Shown here: piece by piece, positions 16,061 through 24,483 of the stretch
How positions within the stretch are numbered: the first letter of the stretch is position 1
Layout: every line of letters begins with the position of its first letter
Assembly (NCBI RefSeq): GCF_002260525.1
Contig: NZ_MRYI01000007.1
Span: 62,001-126,000, forward strand
Source of the DNA: Hahella sp. CCB-MM4
GTDB taxonomy: Bacteria > Pseudomonadota > Gammaproteobacteria > Pseudomonadales > Oleiphilaceae
Length of the DNA stretch: 64,000 bases
Direction of reading: 5' to 3'
The notes under the pieces: model-generated
Databases searched by the model: none
The model's input: only the letters and a program-made list of their open reading frames with translations
Told to the model about the DNA's origin: nothing
Translations under genes and position numbers: made by a program

Positions 16061-17215
16061 ATGTGGCCGGAAAGCAGTGAACAGCCGAAGCGGTTAAGGA
16101 CCGGATTAACGACCGGTACCTGTGCAACGGCCTGTTGTGTCGCCGCCGTACAATCTCTGTTAGCCCCGAAAGGAATCGAGGAAAAGACAAAGTCTCAACA
16201 GGAAAATAATGCCGAGCTGAAGTCGCCTCTTGTGACGGTTAAATTGCCCAGGGGGAAGCTGGTTAAACTCAAAATAGTTGAACGAGTCAGATTGGATGAC
16301 GGTCGCGTAAAGGCGACGACAGTCAAGGATGCCGGAGACGACCCTGATGTCACTCACGGGGCCAGGGTATTTGTCATTCTGGGACTGTCCCCGACACCAG
16401 GAATAAGGTTCAAAGCTGGACAAGGCGTGGGAACAGTCACCCGAGATGGTCTTAGTCTCGGAATTGGAGAACCGGCCATCAATCCGGTACCTAGGCAGAT
16501 GATACGGGACCATCTGGACCAATCTGCCGAGGAGTTCGGTTATCAGGGAGGCTTCGAAGTGGAAGTCGGCGTCGAAACCGGACAGGAACTGGCCCTGAAA
16601 ACCATGAATCCCCGATTGGGGATCTTGGGAGGACTGTCGATACTGGGAACCACAGGTATTGTCAGACCCTTTTCCTGTGCGGCCTATATCGCATCTATTC
16701 ATCAGGGAATTGATGTGGCTCGGGCAAACGGCATTGATCACATTGCGGCGACCACCGGAAGTAGTAGTGAGGCGGCCATCCGTGCTCACTATCAATTGTC
16801 TGACATGGCGCTGATAGAGATGGGTGATTTTGTCGGCGCGGTACTGAAGTATCTGAAGAAAGTAAAAATAGCGAAGGTCAGCCTGTGTGGCGGCTTCGGA
16901 AAAATAACCAAGTTGGCTAACGGGCACCTTGATCTGCACAGCAAGGCCTCGTCTATCGACTTTCAGCAGATGGCAGACATGGCGAAGGCTCTGGGTGGAA
17001 ATGCCGAGTTAATCAACGGGATTCAGAACGCCAACACCAGTATTGAGGTGTTGAAGTTATGCCAGGAAAACGCCATTCCCCTGGCCGATGCAGTGTGTGA
17101 AGCCGCGTTGAAAAGAGCGAGGGCGATTGTCCCCAAGGATATCGAGCTTGAGGTATGGACCATTGACCGGCAAGGCAATTTTGTTGGCTCAGCCGGGCAG
17201 GCTTTTCATGACTGA
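16061..17215 (+). CDS. cbiD: Cobalt-precorrin-5B C1-methyltransferase
   Basis: A 384-residue CbiD protein, SAM-dependent methylation at C1 in the cobalt-early ('anaerobic') route. Recognisable are LRTGLTTGTCATACC at the start, VKDAGDDPDVTHGA, GEPAINPVPRQMI, and the C-terminal LCGGFGKITKLANGHLDLH. The presence of CbiD with CbiG and CbiX marks the anaerobic-type ring contraction and early methylations. The N-terminal insertion KTKSQQENNAEL near residue 45 is not typical. The 3' end overlaps cobK by 8 bp. No convincing RBS is seen because a 14-bp duplication sits there. Confidence 0.95.
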   Translation: MWPESSEQPKRLRTGLTTGTCATACCVAAVQSLLAPKGIEEKTKSQQENNAELKSPLVTVKLPRGKLVKLKIVERVRLDDGRVKATTVKDAGDDPDVTHGARVFVILGLSPTPGIRFKAGQGVGTVTRDGLSLGIGEPAINPVPRQMIRDHLDQSAEEFGYQGGFEVEVGVETGQELALKTMNPRLGILGGLSILGTTGIVRPFSCAAYIASIHQGIDVARANGIDHIAATTGSSSEAAIRAHYQLSDMALIEMGDFVGAVLKYLKKVKIAKVSLCGGFGKITKLANGHLDLHSKASSIDFQQMADMAKALGGNAELINGIQNANTSIEVLKLCQENAIPLADAVCEAALKRARAIVPKDIELEVWTIDRQGNFVGSAGQAFHD

Positions 17216-18047
17216 TAGAAGCGTAGCGAATGAAAACAGACTGATGACTGGTCGAGACCAGTCCACTGATCCAAAAACGCTCTTGCTGTTAGGGGGTACA
17301 GCTGATGCCCGGCGTCTGGCAGGTATTTTGTCAGCACAAGGCATCAAGTTGATTTACAGCATTGCCGGTCTGGTCCGGATACCGGATGTTCCATGTGAGG
17401 TGTTCAGTGGTGGCTTCTCACAGGTGGGTGGTTTGCCGGCATTTATCAATGACAGAAATATCAATGCGATTCTGGATGTCACTCATCCCTATGCAAGCAC
17501 CATGAGTGAAACCGCAGTGCAGGCCGCTGCTGCATGCAAGATACCGTATTGGCGATTCCAGCGACTGGCTTGGATGCCGCAGGACGGCGATGACTGGACA
17601 TCGTTCTCCGATTGGAACGCATTGCTTCAGGCCCTAAAGGGAAAAAAGTCCGTGTTTTTAACAGCGGGGCAACCCGACAGGGAAAGCCTGGATACATTGG
17701 CTGGTTATCAGCAGCAAGGGCAACGTCAGCTGTTGCGAACCGCGGTGTATCCCCATTTCGAGCTCCCGGGAACCATGAAATGGGTAAAAGCCATTGGGCC
17801 GTTTGCGGTCGAAGAAGAGCGAAAAATGCTGCAGGAGCATGGGATCGACGTGCTGGTCAGCAAGAACAGCGGCGGTGATTCCACCGTTGCCAAGATCACG
17901 GCGGCCAGAGAGATGGGAATACCGGTCTATATGCTGGAAAGGCCGGTCCTGACGCCGGTGGAATATGAATTTGGCGAGATTGCCGAGGCGGCAAGCTTTG
18001 TGGTCGGGCAGTTTATGTCCGGGCAGGTCACAAAGCACTGCGAATAA
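17208..18047 (+). CDS. cobK: Precorrin-6A / cobalt-precorrin-6A reductase (CobK/CbiJ)
   Basis: A 279-residue NADPH-dependent reductase of the macrocycle. After about 22 non-conserved residues come LLLLGGTADARRLAG, DVTHPYASTMSETA, PYWRFQRLAW, and near the C-terminus VSKNSGGDSTVAKITAARE with IPVYMLERP, all CobK/CbiJ hallmarks. The ATG at 17208 overlaps the end of cbiD. A later in-frame ATG at 17241 would also leave the conserved core intact. Confidence 0.92.
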   Translation: MTDRSVANENRLMTGRDQSTDPKTLLLLGGTADARRLAGILSAQGIKLIYSIAGLVRIPDVPCEVFSGGFSQVGGLPAFINDRNINAILDVTHPYASTMSETAVQAAAACKIPYWRFQRLAWMPQDGDDWTSFSDWNALLQALKGKKSVFLTAGQPDRESLDTLAGYQQQGQRQLLRTAVYPHFELPGTMKWVKAIGPFAVEEERKMLQEHGIDVLVSKNSGGDSTVAKITAAREMGIPVYMLERPVLTPVEYEFGEIAEAASFVVGQFMSGQVTKHCE

Positions 18048-18084
18048 CAATATTAAATGAATACTGAGATGCAGAGGTTAAGTA

Positions 18085-19110
18085 ATGACGACTTCACCCG
18101 ATAAGCCAGCGATCCTGTTTGTGGGTCATGGTTCGCGCGATGTGGAAGCGGTGGAAGAATTCTATCAGTTGGCAGACCATTTCCGGCAGAGATTTCCTGA
18201 CCGGTTGGTGGAGACAGGTTTTTTGGAATTCGTCCGTCCGATCATTGCACAGGGCGTGGAAAAGCTGGTCGAGCAGGGAGCCAGACACATCCAGGCCATT
18301 CCCGGAATGTTGATGGCGGGAGGTCATGCAAAGAATGATATTCCCAGCGAGCTGAATGCTTTGCAGTTGGAATACGGTATCAAGATCGATTACGGGGCCG
18401 AACTGGGAGTAAATCCCAAGATGTTGCAGGCTGCTCAGGCCCGGATTGAACAAGCGGAAGAAGAACTCAAAGATAAGATCGGGGCCGGATATCAGCGTAA
18501 GGATACCTTGCTGGTGGTGGTCGGTCGTGGGGCTTCAGATGCGGACGCCAATTCCAATATCTGTAAGATCACCCGCTTCCTGGAAGAAGGCATGGGCTTT
18601 GGTTGGGCGACTACCTGTTATAGCGGTGTGACCACTCCACTGGTGCCTGATTGCCTGGAACGTGCCCATGGTCTGGGCTTTAAACAGGTGATTGTGTTCC
18701 CTTATTTCCTGTTTACCGGCCGCCTGGTGAAAAAAATCTATGCCTGGACCGATGAATATGCCCAGGCTCATCCGGACGTCACGGTGGTGAAAGCTCCCTA
18801 CCTGAATGATCACGAGAAGGTGATCGATACCTTTGTGGAAAAGCTGGAAGAAATAGAAGCCGGCAATCCCAATATGAACTGCCAGCTTTGCCAGTACCGG
18901 GTGCAGATTGTCGGTGCGGAACATAAAGTCGGTCGTCCTCAGGAGAGTCATCATCACCATGTCCAGGGCATTGGGACGGATGCTGACCACCATCATCACC
19001 ATCACAGCCATGACCATCATCACGGACACGATCACCACCATCATCATGATCATCACCATCAGGATCATGAGCACAGCCACGCACATGATCCTGACAGATC
19101 CGAACAGTGA
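18085..19110 (+). CDS. cbiX: CbiX-type sirohydrochlorin cobaltochelatase with His-rich tail
   Basis: A 341-residue long-form CbiX that inserts cobalt into sirohydrochlorin. Two chelatase halves are seen: FVGHGSRDVEAVEEF (His active site) with IPGMLMAGGHAKNDIP, and VVGRGASDADANSNI with VIVFPYFLFTGRLVKKI. NCQLCQYR near residue 270 supplies the Cys pair of the Fe-S-binding MxCxxC-like element of long CbiX. The last about 50 residues are almost all His, Asp and Glu, a metal-storage tail. The gene sits in the same operon as cobN, giving two cobalt-insertion enzymes. Confidence 0.95.
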   Translation: MTTSPDKPAILFVGHGSRDVEAVEEFYQLADHFRQRFPDRLVETGFLEFVRPIIAQGVEKLVEQGARHIQAIPGMLMAGGHAKNDIPSELNALQLEYGIKIDYGAELGVNPKMLQAAQARIEQAEEELKDKIGAGYQRKDTLLVVVGRGASDADANSNICKITRFLEEGMGFGWATTCYSGVTTPLVPDCLERAHGLGFKQVIVFPYFLFTGRLVKKIYAWTDEYAQAHPDVTVVKAPYLNDHEKVIDTFVEKLEEIEAGNPNMNCQLCQYRVQIVGAEHKVGRPQESHHHHVQGIGTDADHHHHHHSHDHHHGHDHHHHHDHHHQDHEHSHAHDPDRSEQ

Positions 19111-19136
19111 CAGTTAGGAATAGTGGCAGATCTGAC

Positions 19137-19168
19137 TAGTGACTGATGTGAATAGCGACTGATCCTAA
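19137..19168. repeat. Decayed 16-bp tandem duplication between cbiX and cbiC
   Basis: tagtgactgatgtgaa (19137) and tagcgactgatcctaa (19153), with further faint copies upstream, in an 86-bp spacer. Confidence 0.55.
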
Positions 19169-19196
19169 TGACAACAGAATAAAGCTGACGGTAACC

Positions 19197-19838
19197 ATGC
19201 CTTTTCATTACGAAACCGACCCGAAACGCATAGAGCAGGAAAGTTTCCGGCAAATCCGGGAACTGACGGACCTGTCCGGCTTATCGCCTGAGCAGGAACA
19301 GGTGGTCATGAGGGTCGTTCATAGTATCGGTATGCCTGAGGTTGCCGGACAGATCCGGTTTAGTGATCAAGCCTGTGAAAGCGGGCTGGCCGCTCTGGCC
19401 GGAAATACGCCGATTCTGTGCGATGCTGAAATGGTGAAGCAGGGGTTAACCAAACGGATGCTGACATCGGAACCCTTGTGTTTTCTGAATGCTCCTGAGG
19501 TGCCGGAAATCGCCGCTGAGCTGGGGGAAACCCGTTCCATGGCGGCTCTGCAATTGTGGAAACCCATATTGCAGGATGCCATTGTGATTATCGGTAATGC
19601 ACCCACGGCACTGTTTCGCTTGCTTGAAATGCTGGAGCAGGGAGCGCCCAGGCCTGCGTTGATCATCGGTATGCCGGTCGGGTTCGTCGGTGCGGCAGAA
19701 TCCAAACAGGCGTTATGGGAGTGTCATCGTTCTTTGGAAATCGAATGCATCACGTTATTGGGCAGACAAGGTGGTAGTGCGGTGTCATCAGCGACCTGTA
19801 ATGCGTTGCTGAGATGCCAGCGGGGGGAATGGTATTGA
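19197..19838 (+). CDS. cobH: Precorrin-8X methylmutase (CobH/CbiC)
   Basis: A 213-residue methylmutase moving a methyl group from C11 to C12 to give (cobalt) hydrogenobyrinate. It has RIEQESFRQIRELTDLS, VVMRVVHSIGMPEVAGQI with the catalytic His, and IIGNAPTALFRLLEML, IGMPVGFVGAAESKQAL in the C-terminal half, all family signatures. Length is normal (about 210). The 3' end overlaps the next gene, cobL. Confidence 0.95.
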   Translation: MPFHYETDPKRIEQESFRQIRELTDLSGLSPEQEQVVMRVVHSIGMPEVAGQIRFSDQACESGLAALAGNTPILCDAEMVKQGLTKRMLTSEPLCFLNAPEVPEIAAELGETRSMAALQLWKPILQDAIVIIGNAPTALFRLLEMLEQGAPRPALIIGMPVGFVGAAESKQALWECHRSLEIECITLLGRQGGSAVSSATCNALLRCQRGEWY

Positions 19839-21163
19839 ACCCGATCCACATTATCGGTCTTGGCGTCAGTGAGCAGCCGGAATTAAGTTCCGCAGCTTTA
19901 AGCGCGCTGAATCGCGCCGGATGGGTGATTGGATCGTCCCGTCAGTTAAAAATCGTTGAGAGCCTGCTACAGGATCAACAGACTCTGATACTGCCGCCAC
20001 TGGTTGAACTACCGCGCCATCTGGACGAACTGGAACAGGTGGAAGCATTGGCTCAGGCGGAAAAAATGGCCCAGGATAAAACTGCTAGACCCATCGTTGT
20101 ATTAGCGTCAGGTGATCCTCTCTATTATGGCATCGGTAAATGGTTCAAGCGTCATTTTCCCTCGGAGAGGTTACGCTTTTATCCTGCCGTTTCCAGTATC
20201 CAGGCGGCTTGCCATGCTCTTGGACTTGCCTTGCAGGATGTTGAAGTACTTAGCCTTCACGGCAGACCGTTGCAAGGTATTCGGACGGCACTGAAAGCAA
20301 ACAAGACGCTGGTGGTGTTGACTGATAAACACAGTCAGCCATCCATTCTGGCCCAGGAGTGTATCGCCGCGGGCTTTGATGAATCACATCTTAGTGTCTG
20401 CGAATCTCTCGGGTATTCCGAGCAGCGTATTCGTCATTTTACCGCCAGAGAGCTGGCAGTTATGGATGAGGCATTCGACCCTTTGCATGTCACCGTCATT
20501 AATTGTCAGGGACGAGGAGGTTTCCTGCCGGAATTTCCCGGCATACAGGACGATCGATTTATCACGGGTGAAGAGCCGGGCAAAGGCATGATCACGAAGA
20601 GAGAGGTACGTCTTAATATTCTCTCTCTTCTGCAGCCGGGTAACGATGATGTTATATGGGATATCGGGGCGGGCTGTGGATCTGTAGCCATTGAGTTGGC
20701 CTATTGGAATGAACGATGCAGAGTGTTTGCCATTGAGCATCACCCCGAACGGCTACAACATCTGGAAGCGAACCGTCAGCGTTTCGGGGTGGTCAGCAAC
20801 CTGAAGATTCAGGCGGGTCATGCGCCGGAAGTACTGACAGATCTGCCTTCACCAAGCAAAGTCTTCATTGGTGGCAGTGATGGAAGGTTGTCCGAATTAT
20901 TGGCGCTGTGTTGGGACCAGTTACCCGTTGGCGGAATACTGGCAGCCTCTGCGGTAACAGAAAACACCCGGTATCAATTGATTGAGTTCATGGAGCAGAG
21001 AAACCTGATTCATGACGCACACATGGAAACGCTACAGATTGCGGTAAGCCGGGGTGGCTCGCTCGCTGGACAGTTGCTTTATCGGCCTGCACTACCGGTC
21101 ACATTGTTCCGCTTTGTTAAATCCGCAGACACAAAAAATAGGCTCGGAAATGACCCAGAATAA
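19829..21163 (+). CDS. cobL: Precorrin-6Y C5,15-methyltransferase (CobL, CbiE-CbiT fusion)
   Basis: A bifunctional protein of about 444 residues. The N-terminal CbiE-like tetrapyrrole methylase (about 1-225) contains IHIIGLGVSEQPELS and VVLASGDPLYYGIG. The C-terminal CbiT-like domain (about 245-435) contains the class I SAM motif VIWDIGAGCGSVAIELA. It methylates C5 and C15 and decarboxylates C12. Start choice: GGGGGG lies just 1 nt before the ATG at 19829; a TTG six bases later has better spacing, and an ATG at 19814 has none. It overlaps both neighbours. Confidence 0.93.
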   Translation: MVLNPIHIIGLGVSEQPELSSAALSALNRAGWVIGSSRQLKIVESLLQDQQTLILPPLVELPRHLDELEQVEALAQAEKMAQDKTARPIVVLASGDPLYYGIGKWFKRHFPSERLRFYPAVSSIQAACHALGLALQDVEVLSLHGRPLQGIRTALKANKTLVVLTDKHSQPSILAQECIAAGFDESHLSVCESLGYSEQRIRHFTARELAVMDEAFDPLHVTVINCQGRGGFLPEFPGIQDDRFITGEEPGKGMITKREVRLNILSLLQPGNDDVIWDIGAGCGSVAIELAYWNERCRVFAIEHHPERLQHLEANRQRFGVVSNLKIQAGHAPEVLTDLPSPSKVFIGGSDGRLSELLALCWDQLPVGGILAASAVTENTRYQLIEFMEQRNLIHDAHMETLQIAVSRGGSLAGQLLYRPALPVTLFRFVKSADTKNRLGNDPE

Positions 21164-21908
21164 TCACGTTAACGGGTGCCTCTACGGCGTTGGTGTCGGA
21201 CCCGGAGATCCAGAGCTGTTAACGCTGAAGGCCGCTCGCTTGATCAGAGAGGCCGATGTGGTCACCTATCTGACCAATGATAAGGGTGAATCACAGGCGC
21301 GCTTTATCGCCAGGCAGATTCTGGAAGAAGTCGACAGGTCGCAACTGGAACTTCCGATAGAGCTTCCCATGTGCGAGGACCGCAGCATTGCCAATGCGGT
21401 GTACGACGAAGCGTCCATTCTTATTCGGAAGCATGTCTCAGAAGGAAAGAAAGTCGTATTCCTGTGTGAAGGGGATCCGCTTTTTTTCGGTTCATTTTCC
21501 TATCTTCTCCAGCGTCTGCAGCCTGACTGTCGCTGTGAAGCGGTGCCCGGCATCGCGTCAACCCATGCCGCTTCGGCAGCGCTCGCGATGCCTTTGACCC
21601 TGCTGAAGGAATCCTATGCGGTGATTAGTGGTCGCCATCCTGACGACATGATTCTGGACACACTAAAACGCCACAGCAGCGTGGTGATTATGAAAGCGGG
21701 AAGGGCACGGCAACGGATTCTAAGACTGCTGGAGGAAAGCGGCAGGGCGGGACAGGCTCGTTACCTGGAATACATCGGACGGGACAATCAACGCATCGTG
21801 TCAGACGTTGCCATGCTGAATGAAGAAACTCCTGGTGAACCGGGCCCCTATTTTTCTCTGTTTGTCGTCACGCCTGATCGAACAGCGAAAAAAGCTACGA
21901 ACGAGTAA
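21150..21908 (+). CDS. cobI: Precorrin-2 / cobalt-precorrin-2 C20-methyltransferase (CobI/CbiL)
   Basis: A 252-residue tetrapyrrole methylase. CLYGVGVGPGDPELLTLKAARLI near the start and VVFLCEGDPLFFGSFSYLL are the SAM-binding signatures, followed by VPGIASTHAASAALAMPLT. It adds the C20 methyl group that drives later ring contraction. The ATG at 21150 (MTQNNH) overlaps the end of cobL by 14 bp and gives the usual length; the longer frame upstream has no support. Confidence 0.94.
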   Translation: MTQNNHVNGCLYGVGVGPGDPELLTLKAARLIREADVVTYLTNDKGESQARFIARQILEEVDRSQLELPIELPMCEDRSIANAVYDEASILIRKHVSEGKKVVFLCEGDPLFFGSFSYLLQRLQPDCRCEAVPGIASTHAASAALAMPLTLLKESYAVISGRHPDDMILDTLKRHSSVVIMKAGRARQRILRLLEESGRAGQARYLEYIGRDNQRIVSDVAMLNEETPGEPGPYFSLFVVTPDRTAKKATNE

Positions 21909-21913
21909 CTAAA

Positions 21914-21945
21914 GAGTAAATACCGAGCAAATATCGAGTGAATAG
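21914..21945. repeat. Decayed 11-bp repeat between cobI and cbiG
   Basis: gagtaaatacc, gagcaaatatc and gagtgaatag follow one another in the 67-bp spacer. Confidence 0.5.
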
Positions 21946-21975
21946 AGAGCAACGAATGAGCTTAGCGGGTTTGAA

Positions 21976-22767
21976 TTGATACGAATTATCGCTCTTACAG
22001 ACGCGGGAAAAAGACTCGGTAGCCGACTGGCACAGCAGTTGGCGGACAGTGAGTTCTGGTATAAGCCGCAACCCTTTACGGAGAAGGTTCAGCAAGCGTT
22101 CTCCGGGGGTGACAGGTTGATTCTGATATGTGCCATGGGGATCGCCGTCAGGACATTAGCGCCCGTCATCCGCTCAAAATATGAAGACCCTGCCGTATTG
22201 GTACTGGATGAAGCCGGTCGATTCGTTGTGCCTCTGTTGTCCGGACACGAAGGTGGGGCCAATCACTGGGGGCAGGAAATTGCAGAACTATTAGGTTCTG
22301 AACTGGTGGTGACAACGGCAAAGCCCTATTTGAACCCCGTCTACACAGTGGGGATGGGGTGTGAGAGGGATTGTCCTAAAGAGGAGCTTGAGGCTTTGTT
22401 GATCCAATGCCTGAATCAGGCTGGTCTATCGATTGAGGATATCGACTCCATCCACAGTATCGATATCAAGGCTGATGAAGCGGGCCTGATGGCGTTGGCG
22501 GAGCAGTTAGGTAAGCCTTTTTGTACCTGGAATAAGGATCATTTGAGTAGCGTTGAAGACTTGCTGAGTACCCGATCTGAATACGTGTTCAAGACTGTTG
22601 GTGTATACGGAGTGGCTGAGTCCGCCGCTTTGTACGGGGCAGAAAATCTTACCGGGGAGAGTTCTGAATTACTGCTGCCCAAACAGAAGAACAGAAGGGC
22701 GACCTGTGCCATCGCACGAAGCTATGCCTCGGCAAGCACCGATTCCAAAGATAAAAGCACGAGCTAA
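21976..22767 (+). CDS. cbiG: Cobalt-precorrin-5A hydrolase
   Basis: A 263-residue CbiG that opens the delta-lactone of cobalt-precorrin-5A with release of acetaldehyde; diagnostic of the cobalt-early route. IIALTDAGKRLGSRLA, LICAMGIAVRTLAPVI, VLVLDEAGRFVVPLLSGHEGGAN and VGMGCERDCPKEELEALL (start of the C-terminal half) are all present. The only start that preserves the conserved N-terminus is TTG at 21976. It overlaps the TGA of a 7-codon frame (ATG 21956, after GAGAG) in the pattern TTGA, suggesting translational coupling. The C-terminal 20 residues are Ser/Lys-rich and not conserved. Confidence 0.93.
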   Translation: MIRIIALTDAGKRLGSRLAQQLADSEFWYKPQPFTEKVQQAFSGGDRLILICAMGIAVRTLAPVIRSKYEDPAVLVLDEAGRFVVPLLSGHEGGANHWGQEIAELLGSELVVTTAKPYLNPVYTVGMGCERDCPKEELEALLIQCLNQAGLSIEDIDSIHSIDIKADEAGLMALAEQLGKPFCTWNKDHLSSVEDLLSTRSEYVFKTVGVYGVAESAALYGAENLTGESSELLLPKQKNRRATCAIARSYASASTDSKDKSTS

Positions 22768-22870
22768 GCACTGAGATTCGGTAATTAAACTGAATAAACC
22801 GAACTTGCAAATTGATAGAACTGAGCACTCGACAGATTGAAGAAAAATGTCCCAATGAGACCTGGCATTC

Positions 22871-23680
22871 ATGAGTAAATTATTTGTTATTGGATCAGGC
22901 CCCGGCGATGCTGAATTGCTGACCCCCAAGGCCCTGAAAGCGATTCAGGCTTCCACGGATCTGGTGGCCTACGGCCTGTATCTGGATCTTCTGGGGACCA
23001 TGTGTGCCGGTAAACACCATCATGAACTCCCGCTGGGCGAAGAAACCGGTCGTGCCCGCCTGGCCCTTGATTTGGCTGCCTCAGGCAAAACCACGGCGTT
23101 GATTTCCAGTGGTGATATCGGCATCTATGCGATGGCGACACTGGTATTCGAGTTACTGGATCAACAGCTTCTTGGTAAAGAAAACCACCCGGAGTGGTTG
23201 AATGTAGAGATAGAGGTCATTCCCGGCATATCTGCAATGCAGGCTGGAGCCAGCCGTGTCGGAGCCTTATTGGGCCATGATTTCTGTACTATATCCCTGT
23301 CAGATCTGCTGACTCCCTGGGATACGATAATGAATCGAATCCATCATGCTGGGGCTGGAGACTTTGTGGTCTCATTCTACAACCCGGTGTCAAAAAAACG
23401 CGACTGGCAGCTCAATACGGCTAGGGACATTTTATTGCAATATCGCCCCGCTCAAACGCCGGTTCTTATCGGCCGCCAACTTACCCGTCCGGATGAATCC
23501 ATCAATATTGTGACGCTGGAAAAACTGGATGCCAGAGACGTGGACATGTTTACCCTGGTCTCCGTCGGAAACAGTGAATCGAGGCATATTGTCAACGGAT
23601 CCAAAGAATGGGTTTATACCCCTCGGGGCTACAAAAAGCGTTGGGTCCGAGACACTGAAATGCAGCAGGTGCAGGCATGA
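22871..23680 (+). CDS. cobJ: Precorrin-3B / cobalt-precorrin-3 C17-methyltransferase (CobJ/CbiH)
   Basis: A 269-residue tetrapyrrole methylase catalysing ring contraction with C17 methylation. LFVIGSGPGDAELLTPKAL, TALISSGDIGIYAMATLV and VIPGISAMQAGASRVGALLGHDFCTISLSD are characteristic, as is VVSFYNPVSKKRDWQL. Its ATG follows a 103-bp spacer with no visible gene. The stop overlaps the cobM start (ATGA). Confidence 0.95.
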   Translation: MSKLFVIGSGPGDAELLTPKALKAIQASTDLVAYGLYLDLLGTMCAGKHHHELPLGEETGRARLALDLAASGKTTALISSGDIGIYAMATLVFELLDQQLLGKENHPEWLNVEIEVIPGISAMQAGASRVGALLGHDFCTISLSDLLTPWDTIMNRIHHAGAGDFVVSFYNPVSKKRDWQLNTARDILLQYRPAQTPVLIGRQLTRPDESINIVTLEKLDARDVDMFTLVSVGNSESRHIVNGSKEWVYTPRGYKKRWVRDTEMQQVQA

Positions 23681-24465
23681 AAGTCTATTTTATCGGAGCC
23701 GGTCCTGGGGACCCTGAGTTGATTACGGTTAAAGGGCAACGTTTGATCGGTCAATGTCCGGTGGTTCTCTATGCCGGATCCCTGGTGCCAAGGGAAATAC
23801 TGCAGCCGGTGGAATCTCAGGCGGAGAAGATCATCGATACCGCTTCGCTGGACCTGGAAGCCATTATTGAACACATCCTTGATGCACAGTCGCGGGACCA
23901 GGATGTGGCTCGGGTTCACTCGGGAGATCCTTCCGTCTACGGCGCTATTGGCGAACAAATTCGGCGCCTGGAGGCCCTTGGGATCGACTATGAAGTGATT
24001 CCCGGCGTGACGGCAACCTCAGCATCAGCCGCCTGGTTGGGCAAGGAACTGACACTGTCCGGTGTATCCCAGACCATCATCATGACCCGCTACGAGGGAA
24101 AAACGCCGTTTCCTGAGCGGGAGCGTCTGCCTGAGCTGGCCAAAAGTGGCGCCACCCTGGCTATTCATCTGGGAGTCACCAGGATTCACAAGATTGTCGA
24201 GGAACTGATTCCACACTATGGGGAAGATTGCCCGGTGGCGGTCTGTTACCGCACTTCGTGGCCGGATCAGGATAAAGTCACAGGTACCCTCGGTGATATT
24301 GTCGAAAAAGTTCGCGCCAGAAAATTCACCCGCACCTCACTGATTCTGGTGGGACGGGTACTGGATACAGATCAGTTCCGGGATTCCTATCTCTACGATC
24401 AGGACCAGGCGCATATCTATCGTCCCAAGGTCAAACCCGCCACTCCCAGAACTGTTAAACGATAA
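23677..24465 (+). CDS. cobM: Precorrin-4 / cobalt-precorrin-4 C11-methyltransferase (CobM/CbiF)
   Basis: A 262-residue methylase. VYFIGAGPGDPELITVKGQRL, VVLYAGSLVPREIL, VARVHSGDPSVYGAIGEQI and VIPGVTATSASAAWLGKELT are near-canonical CobM/CbiF sequence. It overlaps cobJ by 4 bp and is followed 18 bp later by cobW. Intact and of normal length. Confidence 0.96.
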   Translation: MKVYFIGAGPGDPELITVKGQRLIGQCPVVLYAGSLVPREILQPVESQAEKIIDTASLDLEAIIEHILDAQSRDQDVARVHSGDPSVYGAIGEQIRRLEALGIDYEVIPGVTATSASAAWLGKELTLSGVSQTIIMTRYEGKTPFPERERLPELAKSGATLAIHLGVTRIHKIVEELIPHYGEDCPVAVCYRTSWPDQDKVTGTLGDIVEKVRARKFTRTSLILVGRVLDTDQFRDSYLYDQDQAHIYRPKVKPATPRTVKR

Positions 24466-24483
24466 GGAAACCAGGAATTTACT

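Noticed and set aside
18535-19086. 183-codon minus-strand frame rich in Met and Val
   Set aside because: It arises from the complement of His/Asp codons in the CbiX tail; no RBS or homology-like motif.
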